Below are positions 45,114-52,885 of a DNA stretch of 64,000 nucleotides, piece after piece. The notes under the pieces are model-generated. The model was given only the letters and a program-made list of their open reading frames with translations, made no database searches and was not told the DNA's origin. This DNA comes from Streptomyces sp. Je 1-332 (GTDB lineage Bacteria > Actinomycetota > Actinomycetes > Streptomycetales > Streptomycetaceae). A program made the position numbers and the translations under genes. The stretch lies in NCBI RefSeq assembly GCF_040730185.1, contig NZ_CP160402.1:5766001-5830000 (forward strand), written 5' to 3'. Positions within the stretch are counted from its first letter, which is position 1. Every line of letters starts with the position of its first letter.

Positions 45114-45175
45114 AGTACGAGAAGTACTGGCGTGAGCGCGGTCCGTCACCATCACACCGTGAAGGACTAGTACTC
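45114..45175 (+). promoter_or_regulatory. ilvE leader with AGTACT repeats and short ORF
   Basis: AGTAC (45114) and GTACT (45124) form an inverted repeat with a five-base gap, and AGTACT occurs again directly before the ilvE ATG. Between them a 12-codon frame (GTG 45132 to TAG 45170) encodes [12 protein letters not shown], ending five bases before ilvE. The three His codons could stall ribosomes, but no terminator is visible, so the frame may be accidental. Confidence 0.4.
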
Positions 45176-46273
45176 ATGACGACGACGCCGACACCCTCGA
45201 TCGAGCTCAAGCCCACCTCGAGCCCGCTGTCCAAGGCGGAGCGCGAGGCGATCCTGGCCAACCCCGGGTTCGGCCGCCACTTCACCGATCACATGGTGAC
45301 GATCAAGTGGACGGAAGGGCGCGGCTGGCACGACGGCCAGCTCGTGCCGTACGGCCCGCTCTCGCTCGACCCGGCGACCAACGTCCTGCACTACGCGCAG
45401 GAGATCTTCGAGGGCCTGAAGGCCTACCGTCAGCCCGACGGCTCGGTGGCCTCCTTCCGCCCCGACGCCAACGCGGAGCGCTTCCAGCGCTCTGCGCGGC
45501 GGCTCGCGATGCCGGAGCTGCCGGTCGAGACGTTCATCGAGGCGTGTGACGCGCTGGTGAAGCAGGACAAGGCGTGGGTGCCGGCGCACGGCGGTGAGGA
45601 GTCGCTCTACCTGCGGCCCTTCATGATCGCGAGTGAGGTCGGCCTGGGTGTGAAGCCGGCCAACGAGTACCTCTTCATCGTCATCGCCTCGCCCGCGGGC
45701 GCGTACTTCCCCGGTGGCGTCAAGCCCGTCTCCATCTGGCTGTCGGAGGACCGCGTGCGGGCGGTGCCGGGCGGTGTGGGCGACGCCAAGACCGGCGGCA
45801 ACTACGCAGCGTCGCTGCTCGCGCAGGCCGAGGCGGCGGAGAAGGGCTGCGACCAGGTGGCGTACCTGGACGCCGTGGAGCACAAGTGGGTCGAGGAACT
45901 CGGCGGCATGAACCTGTACTTCGTGTACGGCGACAAGATCGTCACCCCGACGCTTACCGGCTCGCTGCTCGCCGGGATCACCCGCGACTCGCTGCTCACG
46001 GTCGCCCGTGACCTCGGCTACTCCTCGGAGGAGTCGCGGGTCTCGATCGACCAGTGGCAGGCGGACACCTCCGAGGGCACGCTGACGGAGGTCTTCGCGT
46101 GCGGCACGGCGGCGGTGATCACCCCGGTGGGGACGGTCAAGTGCCGCTCGGGTGAGTGGACCCAGAGCGGCGGCGAGCCGGGCCCGGTCACGCTGAAGCT
46201 GCGCGAGGCGCTGCTGGACGTGCAGCGCGGCACGTCGGAGGACAAGCACGGCTGGATGCACGGGCTCGGCTGA
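45176..46273 (+). CDS. ilvE: Branched-chain amino acid aminotransferase
   Basis: 365 residues, PLP fold type IV (long actinobacterial/eukaryotic-type BCAT). Last step of valine, leucine and isoleucine synthesis, and first step of their breakdown. Motifs: '[15 protein letters not shown]', '[12 protein letters not shown]', the PLP Lys in '[13 protein letters not shown]', '[16 protein letters not shown]' and '[15 protein letters not shown]'. GAAGGA lies about 10 bases before the ATG. In this organism it may also supply branched starter units for fatty acids and polyketides. Confidence 0.97.
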   Translation: MTTTPTPSIELKPTSSPLSKAEREAILANPGFGRHFTDHMVTIKWTEGRGWHDGQLVPYGPLSLDPATNVLHYAQEIFEGLKAYRQPDGSVASFRPDANAERFQRSARRLAMPELPVETFIEACDALVKQDKAWVPAHGGEESLYLRPFMIASEVGLGVKPANEYLFIVIASPAGAYFPGGVKPVSIWLSEDRVRAVPGGVGDAKTGGNYAASLLAQAEAAEKGCDQVAYLDAVEHKWVEELGGMNLYFVYGDKIVTPTLTGSLLAGITRDSLLTVARDLGYSSEESRVSIDQWQADTSEGTLTEVFACGTAAVITPVGTVKCRSGEWTQSGGEPGPVTLKLREALLDVQRGTSEDKHGWMHGLG

Positions 46274-46807
46274 GGGTTCCCTGCGGATTCCCTGCGGGGC
46301 TTGGGCGGGGTTCGGCGCGGGTCCGTCCGTGGGACGGGGCCGCGCCGGTATGTCCGTCCTCGCTGTCGTCCGGTGGGCGACTTGCTACTTCGGCGAGGGA
46401 GCGCCGCGAACCGTGCTCCGGGCAGACATACCGGCACGTCCCCTCGCGAGCGCTGCCGACTGCGGCTGCGCGCGACGCAGGCCCCACCCGGCCCGCCGTA
46501 ACCTCCGCCAGGTGATGAACGACCGCCCCCCACCCGCCCACCAGGCCGGTCGCCCCCGCCCCGGACCCCCACCCGCTGCTGCTGCCGCTGGGCGAACTTT
46601 TCCACCGCCGGGAGAACCATCCTCGGCCCACCGGGAAGACCGTCTCCTCCGCCCCGTCAGGCCAATCACCGGCCCTCCCCGGCCTGTGTCACCGCAGGGC
46701 AATCGGGCGGGTGGGTGGGAAAGGTCTGTTCGGGCAGAGTGGATGCGGGGGATCGGGCGGGTGGGTGGGAGAGGTTTGTTCGGGCAGGGGCGCTGCGGGG
46801 CAGGTGA
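46274..46807. other. 534-base gene-free stretch
   Basis: I see no convincing gene; frames open here lack ribosome sites and a plausible protein. The first part repeats TTCCCTGCGG twice. Around 46520 there is a C-rich run (CCCCCCACCCGCCCACC), and the end carries two G-rich repeats listed separately. Confidence 0.6.
46697..46790 (+). repeat. Two tandem G-quadruplex-type repeats
   Basis: ATCGGGCGGGTGGGTGGGA occurs twice, 50 bases apart, each followed by a near-identical GAGGTTTGTTCGGGCAG tail. GGGCGGGTGGGTGGG (46705-46719 and 46755-46769) is four G-triplets with one-base loops, an ideal quadruplex. A third copy lies at 58525-58539. Confidence 0.75.
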
Positions 46808-48226
46808 TCAGGGGGTCACGCTGAACGCAGGTTCCGCCGGCTGCGGAGCCCGGCCCCGCTCAAGGGCCACGTATGCCACGCCCCCCACCACCCCCGACAG
46901 CAGGAAACTGCAGTCCACCCCGCCCGTGAGGGAGAGCAGCGGCCCCTCGTAGGAGGGGAGCGAGACCGCCGCGAGGCCGACCACCGCGCCAAGGGACCAG
47001 CTCACCGTCGCCGGGAGGTTCCAGCCGCCCCGGTACCAGTAGATCCCGCCCTGGGAGCGGCGGTTGAAGACCTGGAGCGCCTCCGCGTCGTAGACGCCAC
47101 CGCAGCGCGCGAAGCCGATCAGGGTGATCACCGCCCACGGCGTGCCGATCGCCGTGAGGAGGAGGACGAAGGACGTCATCGCGTCCTGCGCCTCCCACGC
47201 GTAGTGCCCCACGAACACGCACCCCGTGGCCACCACCGCCACCGTGTACGTCGCGCGGGCCCGCGAAGCCCGCGGCAGGATCGCGTCCAGGTCGAGGCCC
47301 ATCGAGTACAGCATCAGGCCCGCGTTGCCGACCGACCCCGCGGAGGCGGCGAGCAGGAGCGGGATGAGGTACCAGCCGGGGGACGCCGAGACCAGCGGCC
47401 CGGCGTAGTCGAGCGCCGCGCCCGCCGCGTACGCCGTGAACGTACCGAAGAGCTGGGGGATCAGGAGTCCGGCGAGCAGGCCGATCCATGACGCCCTCAG
47501 TACCGTCCGCGAGCTGTGGTGGCTCGGCGAGACGTACCGCGTGTAGTCGCCGAGCAGCGTGATGAACGCGATCGGGCCACTCAGGCCCGCCGCCACCAGG
47601 GCGAGCAACCACGTCGGCCAGAACGAGCCGAGGAGATAGCCGCCCGCCTCGGGGAGGGCGGAGGTGGTGAAGTCGGGGGCGTAGGCCACCGCCCCGAGGA
47701 CCAGGAGTGCCGTCATGCCGACCGCGAGGACGCGCGAGAGGCGCAGCAGGACCCGGTAGCCGTACACCGCCGCCGTCACCGTGGCGGCGGCAAGGAGCGC
47801 GTACACGGCTCCGTACGAGAGGCCGCCGGCGGGGAGGCCCGTCAGGCGGTGCAGCGCGCCCACCATCACGTCGCCGCCGATCCAGATGGTCAGCGCGGTG
47901 TAACCGAGGGAGAGCAGGAGGCCGACGACCGAGCCGACCAGCCGGCCCCGCACACCGAACTGGGCACCGGAGGACGTCGAGAGGTTCGTGCCCGTGCGCA
48001 GCGAGACCAGGGCCAGGGGCGCCGTGAGAGCCGTACCGATCACCGTGCCCGCCACCACGGACGTCACGGACGCCCACCAGCCGAGGCCGAACGACACCGG
48101 CAGCCAGCCGAAGACGATCACCCCGAGGCAGAGGTTGGAGCCGAGCAGGATCGAGATGAGATCACGGGGGCCGCTGGTGCGTTCCCCGTCCGGGATGGTG
48201 TCGACTCCGCGCTGTTCTATCGGCAT
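46808..48226 (-). CDS. NCS1-family nucleobase/allantoin permease
   Basis: 472 residues with about twelve membrane segments. The N-terminus 'SILLGSNLCLGVIVFGWLP' is the first helix of cytosine/purine/uracil/allantoin permeases (NCS1), with 'GLSGPIAFITLLGDYTRYV' and the terminal region also typical. It imports a nucleobase-like nitrogen compound by Na+ or H+ symport. It is divergent from the urease genes, which suggests that a urea-yielding compound such as a pyrimidine, purine derivative or hydantoin is taken up and broken down. An AGGGGC ribosome site precedes the ATG. Confidence 0.9.
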   Translation of the reverse strand: MPIEQRGVDTIPDGERTSGPRDLISILLGSNLCLGVIVFGWLPVSFGLGWWASVTSVVAGTVIGTALTAPLALVSLRTGTNLSTSSGAQFGVRGRLVGSVVGLLLSLGYTALTIWIGGDVMVGALHRLTGLPAGGLSYGAVYALLAAATVTAAVYGYRVLLRLSRVLAVGMTALLVLGAVAYAPDFTTSALPEAGGYLLGSFWPTWLLALVAAGLSGPIAFITLLGDYTRYVSPSHHSSRTVLRASWIGLLAGLLIPQLFGTFTAYAAGAALDYAGPLVSASPGWYLIPLLLAASAGSVGNAGLMLYSMGLDLDAILPRASRARATYTVAVVATGCVFVGHYAWEAQDAMTSFVLLLTAIGTPWAVITLIGFARCGGVYDAEALQVFNRRSQGGIYWYRGGWNLPATVSWSLGAVVGLAAVSLPSYEGPLLSLTGGVDCSFLLSGVVGGVAYVALERGRAPQPAEPAFSVTP

Positions 48227-48388
48227 GAGGGTGCCCCTGACGCTCGATCGTGGCCGCCTGCGCACACAGGCCGCCGTCCGACTGTTTGAGTGCCGCTCAA
48301 TGTGACCTGAGTCAAGCTCGTACGTCAATGTTTCCGTCACATGAATCTCATGGTTAGAGTGGTGTTCAAATGATGGAGGTGTGGTGGC

Positions 48389-49093
48389 GTGCGGCTTACC
48401 CCCACGGAACGCGACCGGCTGCTGCTCTTCGGGGCGGCCGAGCTGGCCAGGGCCCGCAAGGCGCGCGGCCTGAGACTGAACGTCCCCGAAGCGACCGCGC
48501 TGATCGCGGACACGGTGTGCGAGGCGGCCCGCGACGGCGCCAGGCTCGCCGAGGCGATCGAGCGCGCGCGCTCGGTCCTCGGGCCCGACGACGTCCTGCC
48601 GGGCGTTGCGGACGTGGTGACCGAGGTGCACGTGGAAGCCGTCTTCGACGACGGATCCCGGCTCGCGGTCGTCGCGGAACCGATCGGGGAGGGGCTGGGC
48701 AGTCAGGCTCCGGGGGCGCTGCTTCCAGGACCCGAGCACGAGGAGGCCGCGCCGACCCGGAAGCTCACGGTGCGCAACACCGCCACCGTGCCCGTCTCCG
48801 TCACCTCGCACTTCCACTTCTTCGAGGCCAACCCCCGGCTCGACTTCGACCGGGCGGACGCGTACGGCATGCGCCTGGCCGTGCCCGCCGGGTCCTCGGT
48901 CCGCTTCGGGCCCGGCGAGAGCGCCGAGGTCGGGCTGCTTCCGATCGGCGGCGAGCGGATCGCGATCGGCTTCGCCGGCCTGGTCGACGGCCCGCTGGAC
49001 GCGCCGGGCGCCCGCGAAGAGGCCCTGCGCCGCGCCGCCGCCTGCGGCTACCTCGGCATACCGGAAACCACTGAGCAGGAGGTCGAGCGATGA
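48389..49093 (+). CDS. ureAB: Fused urease gamma/beta subunits
   Basis: 234 residues from GTG. Residues 1-100 are UreA ('LTPTERDRLLLFGAAELAR', 'VPEATALIAD', 'MLGPDDVL'-like 'VLGPDDVLPGV'). Residues 125-230 are UreB ('VRNTATVPVSVTSHFHFFEANP', 'LDFDRADAYGMRL', 'GGERIAIGF'). Fusion of the two small subunits is known in several bacteria. Its stop overlaps the ureC start. GGAGG lies nine bases before the GTG. Confidence 0.95.
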   Translation: MRLTPTERDRLLLFGAAELARARKARGLRLNVPEATALIADTVCEAARDGARLAEAIERARSVLGPDDVLPGVADVVTEVHVEAVFDDGSRLAVVAEPIGEGLGSQAPGALLPGPEHEEAAPTRKLTVRNTATVPVSVTSHFHFFEANPRLDFDRADAYGMRLAVPAGSSVRFGPGESAEVGLLPIGGERIAIGFAGLVDGPLDAPGAREEALRRAAACGYLGIPETTEQEVER

Positions 49094-50811
49094 GCCGCCC
49101 CGGAGGCCACCCCGCGGAACCGCGCCGCCTCACCCCGTACGAGTACGCCGCCACGCACGGCCCCCGAGCCGGCGACCACGTCCGGCTCGGCGATTCGGGC
49201 CTCACGGTCCGCGTCGAGTCCGACTCCCAGCGGTACGGCGACGAGTTCCTCGCCGGGTTCGGCAAGACCGCCCGCGACGGACTGCATCTGAAGGCCGCCG
49301 CCGTCCGCGAGACCTGTGACGTCGTGATCAGCAACGTCCTGGTGATCGACGCCGTGCAGGGCATCCGCAAGGTGTCGATCGGTATCCGGGAAGGCCGCAT
49401 CCACGCCATCGGGCGGGCCGGCAACCCCGACACCCTCGACGGCGTCGACGTCGTCGTCGGCACCGGCACGTCCATCGTCTCGGGCGAGGGGCTCATCGCC
49501 ACGGCCGGAGCCGTGGACACCCACGTCCATCTGCTCTCGCCGCGCATCATGGAGGCTTCCCTCGCCTCCGGCGTCACCACGATCATCGGCCAGGAGTTCG
49601 GGCCCGTGTGGGGCGTCGGCGTCAACTCGCCCTGGGCGCTCAAGCACGCGTTCAACGCCTTCGACGCCTGGCCGGTCAACATCGGCTTCCTCGGCCGGGG
49701 TTCGTCCTCGCACGACGCGCCCCTGATCGAGGCCCTCGCCGAGGGCGGCGCGTCGGGCTTCAAGGTGCACGAGGACATGGGCGCGCACACGCGGGCGTTG
49801 GACACGGCTCTTCGGGTGGCCGAGGAGCACGACGTCCAAGTCGCCCTGCACAGCGACGGGTTGAACGAGTGCCTGTCCGTCGAGGACACCCTGAAGGTCC
49901 TCGAAGGGCGCACCATCCACGCCTTCCACATCGAGGGCTGCGGCGGCGGGCACGTGCCGAACGTCCTGAAGATGGCGGGCGTGCCGAACGTGATCGGCTC
50001 CTCCACCAACCCCACACTGCCCTTCGGGCGCGACGCCGTCGCCGAGCACTACGGCATGATCGTCTCGGTCCACGACCTGAAGACCGATCTGCCGGGCGAC
50101 GCGGCGATGGCCCGCGACCGCATCCGCGCCGGGACCATGGGCGCGGAGGACGTACTGCACGACCTGGGCGCCATCGGCATCACCTCGTCCGACGCGCAGG
50201 GCATGGGGCGCGGGGGCGAGACCGTACGCAGGACCTTCGCGATGGCCGGGAAGATGAAGGCCGACTTCGGGCCCATGGACGGTGACGGCGCGCACGACGA
50301 CAACGCGCGCGTCCTGCGCTACATGGCCAAGCTGACCATCAACCCCGCCATCGCCCACGGCCTCGCCCACGAGGTCGGCTCCATCGAGGTCGGCAAGATG
50401 GCCGACATCGCGCTCTGGCGGCCCGAGTACTTCGGCGCCAAGCCGCAGTTGATCCTGAAGTCCGGCTTCCCCGCCTATGGCGTCGTAGGCGATCCGAACG
50501 CCGCGACCGACACCTGCGAACCCCTCGTCCTCGGGCCGCAGTTCGGCTCGTACGGCGCGACGCCCGCCGACATCTCCGTGGCCTTCGTCGCGCAGGCCGC
50601 CGTCGACCAGGGCAACGACAAGATGCCGACCCGGCGGCGCCGCGTCGCCGTGCGGGGCACCCGGGGCATCGGCCCCGCCGACCTGCGGCTCAACTCCCGC
50701 ACCGGCTCCATCGACGTCGACCAGCGCTCCGGCCTCGTCACGCTCGACGGCGACCCGGTCCGGTCCGAGCCCGCCGACTCCGTCTCCCTCAACCGCCTCT
50801 ACTTCCTTTAA
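49090..50811 (+). CDS. ureC: Urease alpha subunit (divergent actinobacterial type)
   Basis: 573 residues. Hydrolyses urea to ammonia and carbamate at a di-nickel centre. Metal ligands look complete: 'DTHVHLLSP', the carbamylated Lys in 'GFKVHEDMG' (about K225), His in 'ALHSDGLNE' and 'IEGCGGGHVP', and Asp in 'TSSDAQGMGR'. The flap differs: the usual Cys-His pair (MVCHH) reads 'VSVHDL', so Val replaces Cys before the catalytic His (about H328), and 'HTDTLNE' is 'HSDGLNE'. No ureD, ureE, ureF or ureG is nearby, so nickel loading would depend on accessory genes elsewhere. It may be a second, specialised urease. Confidence 0.93.
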   Translation: MSRPGGHPAEPRRLTPYEYAATHGPRAGDHVRLGDSGLTVRVESDSQRYGDEFLAGFGKTARDGLHLKAAAVRETCDVVISNVLVIDAVQGIRKVSIGIREGRIHAIGRAGNPDTLDGVDVVVGTGTSIVSGEGLIATAGAVDTHVHLLSPRIMEASLASGVTTIIGQEFGPVWGVGVNSPWALKHAFNAFDAWPVNIGFLGRGSSSHDAPLIEALAEGGASGFKVHEDMGAHTRALDTALRVAEEHDVQVALHSDGLNECLSVEDTLKVLEGRTIHAFHIEGCGGGHVPNVLKMAGVPNVIGSSTNPTLPFGRDAVAEHYGMIVSVHDLKTDLPGDAAMARDRIRAGTMGAEDVLHDLGAIGITSSDAQGMGRGGETVRRTFAMAGKMKADFGPMDGDGAHDDNARVLRYMAKLTINPAIAHGLAHEVGSIEVGKMADIALWRPEYFGAKPQLILKSGFPAYGVVGDPNAATDTCEPLVLGPQFGSYGATPADISVAFVAQAAVDQGNDKMPTRRRRVAVRGTRGIGPADLRLNSRTGSIDVDQRSGLVTLDGDPVRSEPADSVSLNRLYFL

Positions 50812-50822
50812 GGGTGTACGTC

Positions 50823-51860
50823 ATGAGCGCAGCCGCCGACGGCTTCCGCATGCCCGCCGAGTGGTCCCCGCACGAGCGCACCTGGATGGCGTGGCCGTGC
50901 CCCAACCCGACCTTCGACGACCCCTCGGGCCTGGACGAGTCCCGCCTCGCCTGGGCGAACGTCGCCCGGGCCGTACGCCGCTTCGAGCCGGTCACCGTGG
51001 TCTGCGGACCCGCGCAGTCCGCGTACGCGAGCGAGCTGCTCGGCCCGGACATCGAGGTGGTGGAGCGGGAGCTCGACGACGCCTGGATGCGGGACATCGG
51101 GCCGACCTTCCTCACCGACGGAAAGGGCCGCCTCGCCGCCGTCGACTGGACGTTCAACGGCTGGGGCGCCCAGGAATGGGCCCGCTGGGACCACGACGCG
51201 AAGATCGGCGCGTACGTCGCCGACCTCGCAGGGGCCCGGACCTACCCCTCGACGCTGGTGAACGAGGGCGGCGGCATCCACGTCGACGGCGAGGGCACCG
51301 TCCTGCTCACCGAGACGGTGCAGCTGGGCCCCGAGCGCAACCCCGGGTGGACCAAGGAGCAGGTCGAGGCGGAGATCCACGCCCGCCTCGGCACCACGAA
51401 GGCGATCTGGCTGCCGCGCGGCCTCACCGCCGACTATCCCGGGCACGGCTTCGGCACGCTCGGCCACGTCGACATCGTCGCCGCCTTCGCCGCGCCGGGT
51501 GTCGTCCTCGTGCACTCCCAGCGCGACCCCGCCCACCCGGACTTCGAGGTCAGCAAGGAGGTCGTCGCCGCCCTGACCGGACAGACGGACGCGCGCGGCC
51601 GCACCCTGCGGATCGTCGAGGTGCCCGCCCCGACCGTCCTGAAGGACGACGAGGGATGGGTCGACTACTCCTACATCAACCACTACCTCTGCAACGGCGG
51701 CGTCGTCCTGTGCGCCTTCGGCGACCCCCACGACGAGCTCGCGGCCGGCATCTTCCGCGGTCTCTTCCCCGACCGTACGGTGACGCTCGTCGACGCCCGT
51801 ACGATCTTTGCCGGGGGTGGTGGCATCCACTGCATCACCCAGCAGCAGCCGAAGGTGTGA
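50823..51860 (+). CDS. Agmatine deiminase
   Basis: 345 residues. Porphyromonas-type peptidyl-arginine deiminase fold; converts agmatine to N-carbamoylputrescine and ammonia. Motifs: 'WSPHERTWMAWP', 'DDAWMRDIGPTF' (substrate Asp), 'NEGGGIHVDGEG', 'GHGFGTLGHVDIVAAF', and the catalytic Cys near the C-terminus in 'GGGGIHCITQQQP' (about 337). The ATG follows AAGGGTG seven bases away and only 11 bases after ureC. Being in one operon with urease suggests joint recovery of nitrogen from guanidino or ureido compounds. Confidence 0.95.
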   Translation: MSAAADGFRMPAEWSPHERTWMAWPCPNPTFDDPSGLDESRLAWANVARAVRRFEPVTVVCGPAQSAYASELLGPDIEVVERELDDAWMRDIGPTFLTDGKGRLAAVDWTFNGWGAQEWARWDHDAKIGAYVADLAGARTYPSTLVNEGGGIHVDGEGTVLLTETVQLGPERNPGWTKEQVEAEIHARLGTTKAIWLPRGLTADYPGHGFGTLGHVDIVAAFAAPGVVLVHSQRDPAHPDFEVSKEVVAALTGQTDARGRTLRIVEVPAPTVLKDDEGWVDYSYINHYLCNGGVVLCAFGDPHDELAAGIFRGLFPDRTVTLVDARTIFAGGGGIHCITQQQPKV

Positions 51861-51874
51861 TCGAGGAGAACGCT

Positions 51875-52504
51875 ATGGCAGGCCAGGCCCGCGCGCGGAA
51901 GAACGCCCCACCGCGCGAGGACGTCCTCGCCGCCGCCATGGAGATGATCGCCGAGCGCGGCCTGGAGAAACTGACCATGGCCGCGCTCGGCCGTGAGGTC
52001 GGCATGAGCAGCGGCCACCTCCTCTACTACTTCCGCACCAAGGACGAGCTGCTCCTGCGCACCCTGGAGTGGAGCGAGTCCGCGCTCGGCGCCGAGCGCG
52101 GCCGGCTGCTCGCCCGGCAGGGCACGGCGCGCGAGCGGCTCGACGCGTACGTCGACCTGTACGTACCCGACGCGCCCGGCGACCCCCACTGGACGCTCTG
52201 GCTGGAGGTCTGGAACCGCTCCCTGAACGCCGACGAGGACGAGCGTGACCGCCAGGTCGCCATCGAGAGCGCCTGGCACCGCGATCTGGTGGCGCTGCTC
52301 GCCGAGGGCGTGTCGCGGGGCGAGTTCGGGCCGCTGGACCCCGACCGGTTCGCGACCCGGCTGCGGGCGCTCCTGGACGGCTTCTCCATCCACGTGGCGA
52401 TCGGTCTGCGCGGCACGGGGCGTGAGCAGATCCTGGCGCACGTACGGGAGTTCCTGGACGGAGCGCTCGTCTCCGGCTCCCGGGACCCGGCGACCCCCGT
52501 CTAG
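51875..52504 (+). CDS. TetR-family transcriptional regulator
   Basis: 209 residues. The N-terminal DNA-binding domain is standard: 'LAAAMEMIAERGLEKLTMAALGREVGMSSGHLLYYFRTKDELL' in parts, with 'MSSGHLLYYF' as the recognition helix end. The C-terminal ligand domain includes a Trp-rich patch ('PHWTLWLEVWNRS') similar to BetI/RutR-type regulators of nitrogen compounds. GAGGAGA precedes the ATG, 14 bases after the agmatine deiminase stop. It probably controls the permease/urease/deiminase genes; its ligand may be a polyamine or pyrimidine. Confidence 0.93.
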   Translation: MAGQARARKNAPPREDVLAAAMEMIAERGLEKLTMAALGREVGMSSGHLLYYFRTKDELLLRTLEWSESALGAERGRLLARQGTARERLDAYVDLYVPDAPGDPHWTLWLEVWNRSLNADEDERDRQVAIESAWHRDLVALLAEGVSRGEFGPLDPDRFATRLRALLDGFSIHVAIGLRGTGREQILAHVREFLDGALVSGSRDPATPV

Positions 52505-52646
52505 GTTGTACGCGTTCCTGCGGATTGTCCCGGAAGGGCGGCGCGTCCCGCGCGTCGCCCGCGTCGAGGTGGCCCCTGCCGTCCACGTACGCCCGCATCG
52601 TGAGACGGGGCAGCGCGGTGTGTGCGGGCTGTGGCAGGCTGCCACC

Positions 52647-52697
52647 GTGCTCTCGTTCGCCATGATTATTGGCAGCAGGCGCGCCGGTCCGCAGTGA
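52647..52697 (+). CDS. cimA leader peptide with tandem Ile codons
   Basis: A short frame MLSFAMIIGSRRAGPQ from GTG (or the inner ATG 52662 giving MIIGSRRAGPQ). The two adjacent ATT codons stand out because ATT is rare in this genome. They directly precede an attenuator-like hairpin and the gene for citramalate synthase, an isoleucine precursor enzyme. I infer that isoleucyl-tRNA shortage stalls the ribosome and prevents termination. The ribosome site is weak (GGCAGG, nine bases from the GTG). Confidence 0.7.
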   Translation: MLSFAMIIGSRRAGPQ

Positions 52698-52754
52698 CCG
52701 TCTCGTACCACCATGTACGGGCGGACACCGTCGTCTCTCAGACCCGCGCGCAAA

Positions 52755-52780
52755 CCTCTCGTACCCACGAGGGGTTTTTT
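52755..52780 (+). terminator. U-run terminator in the cimA leader
   Basis: CCTCTCGT pairs with ACGAGGGG (one T-G pair) over ACCC, followed by TTTTTT. CTCGTACC also occurs about 50 bases upstream (52707) next to GTACGGG, giving a competing hairpin. The 380-base stretch from the TetR stop to cimA otherwise holds only this leader system. Confidence 0.8.
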
Positions 52781-52885
52781 CGTTTCCTGGCCCAACATCA
52801 GCCGGACGCGGAGCGCGGGGGATCATTGAGGCGGTGGAGCCGGTCATTCCGGTAGACCGAGATCCGACACAGGAGCCAGATCAGC

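Noticed and set aside
46329..46952. 207-codon frame in the gap after ilvE
   Set aside because: No ribosome site, Pro/Arg-rich composition, and it runs into the 3' end of the NCS1 permease on the other strand.
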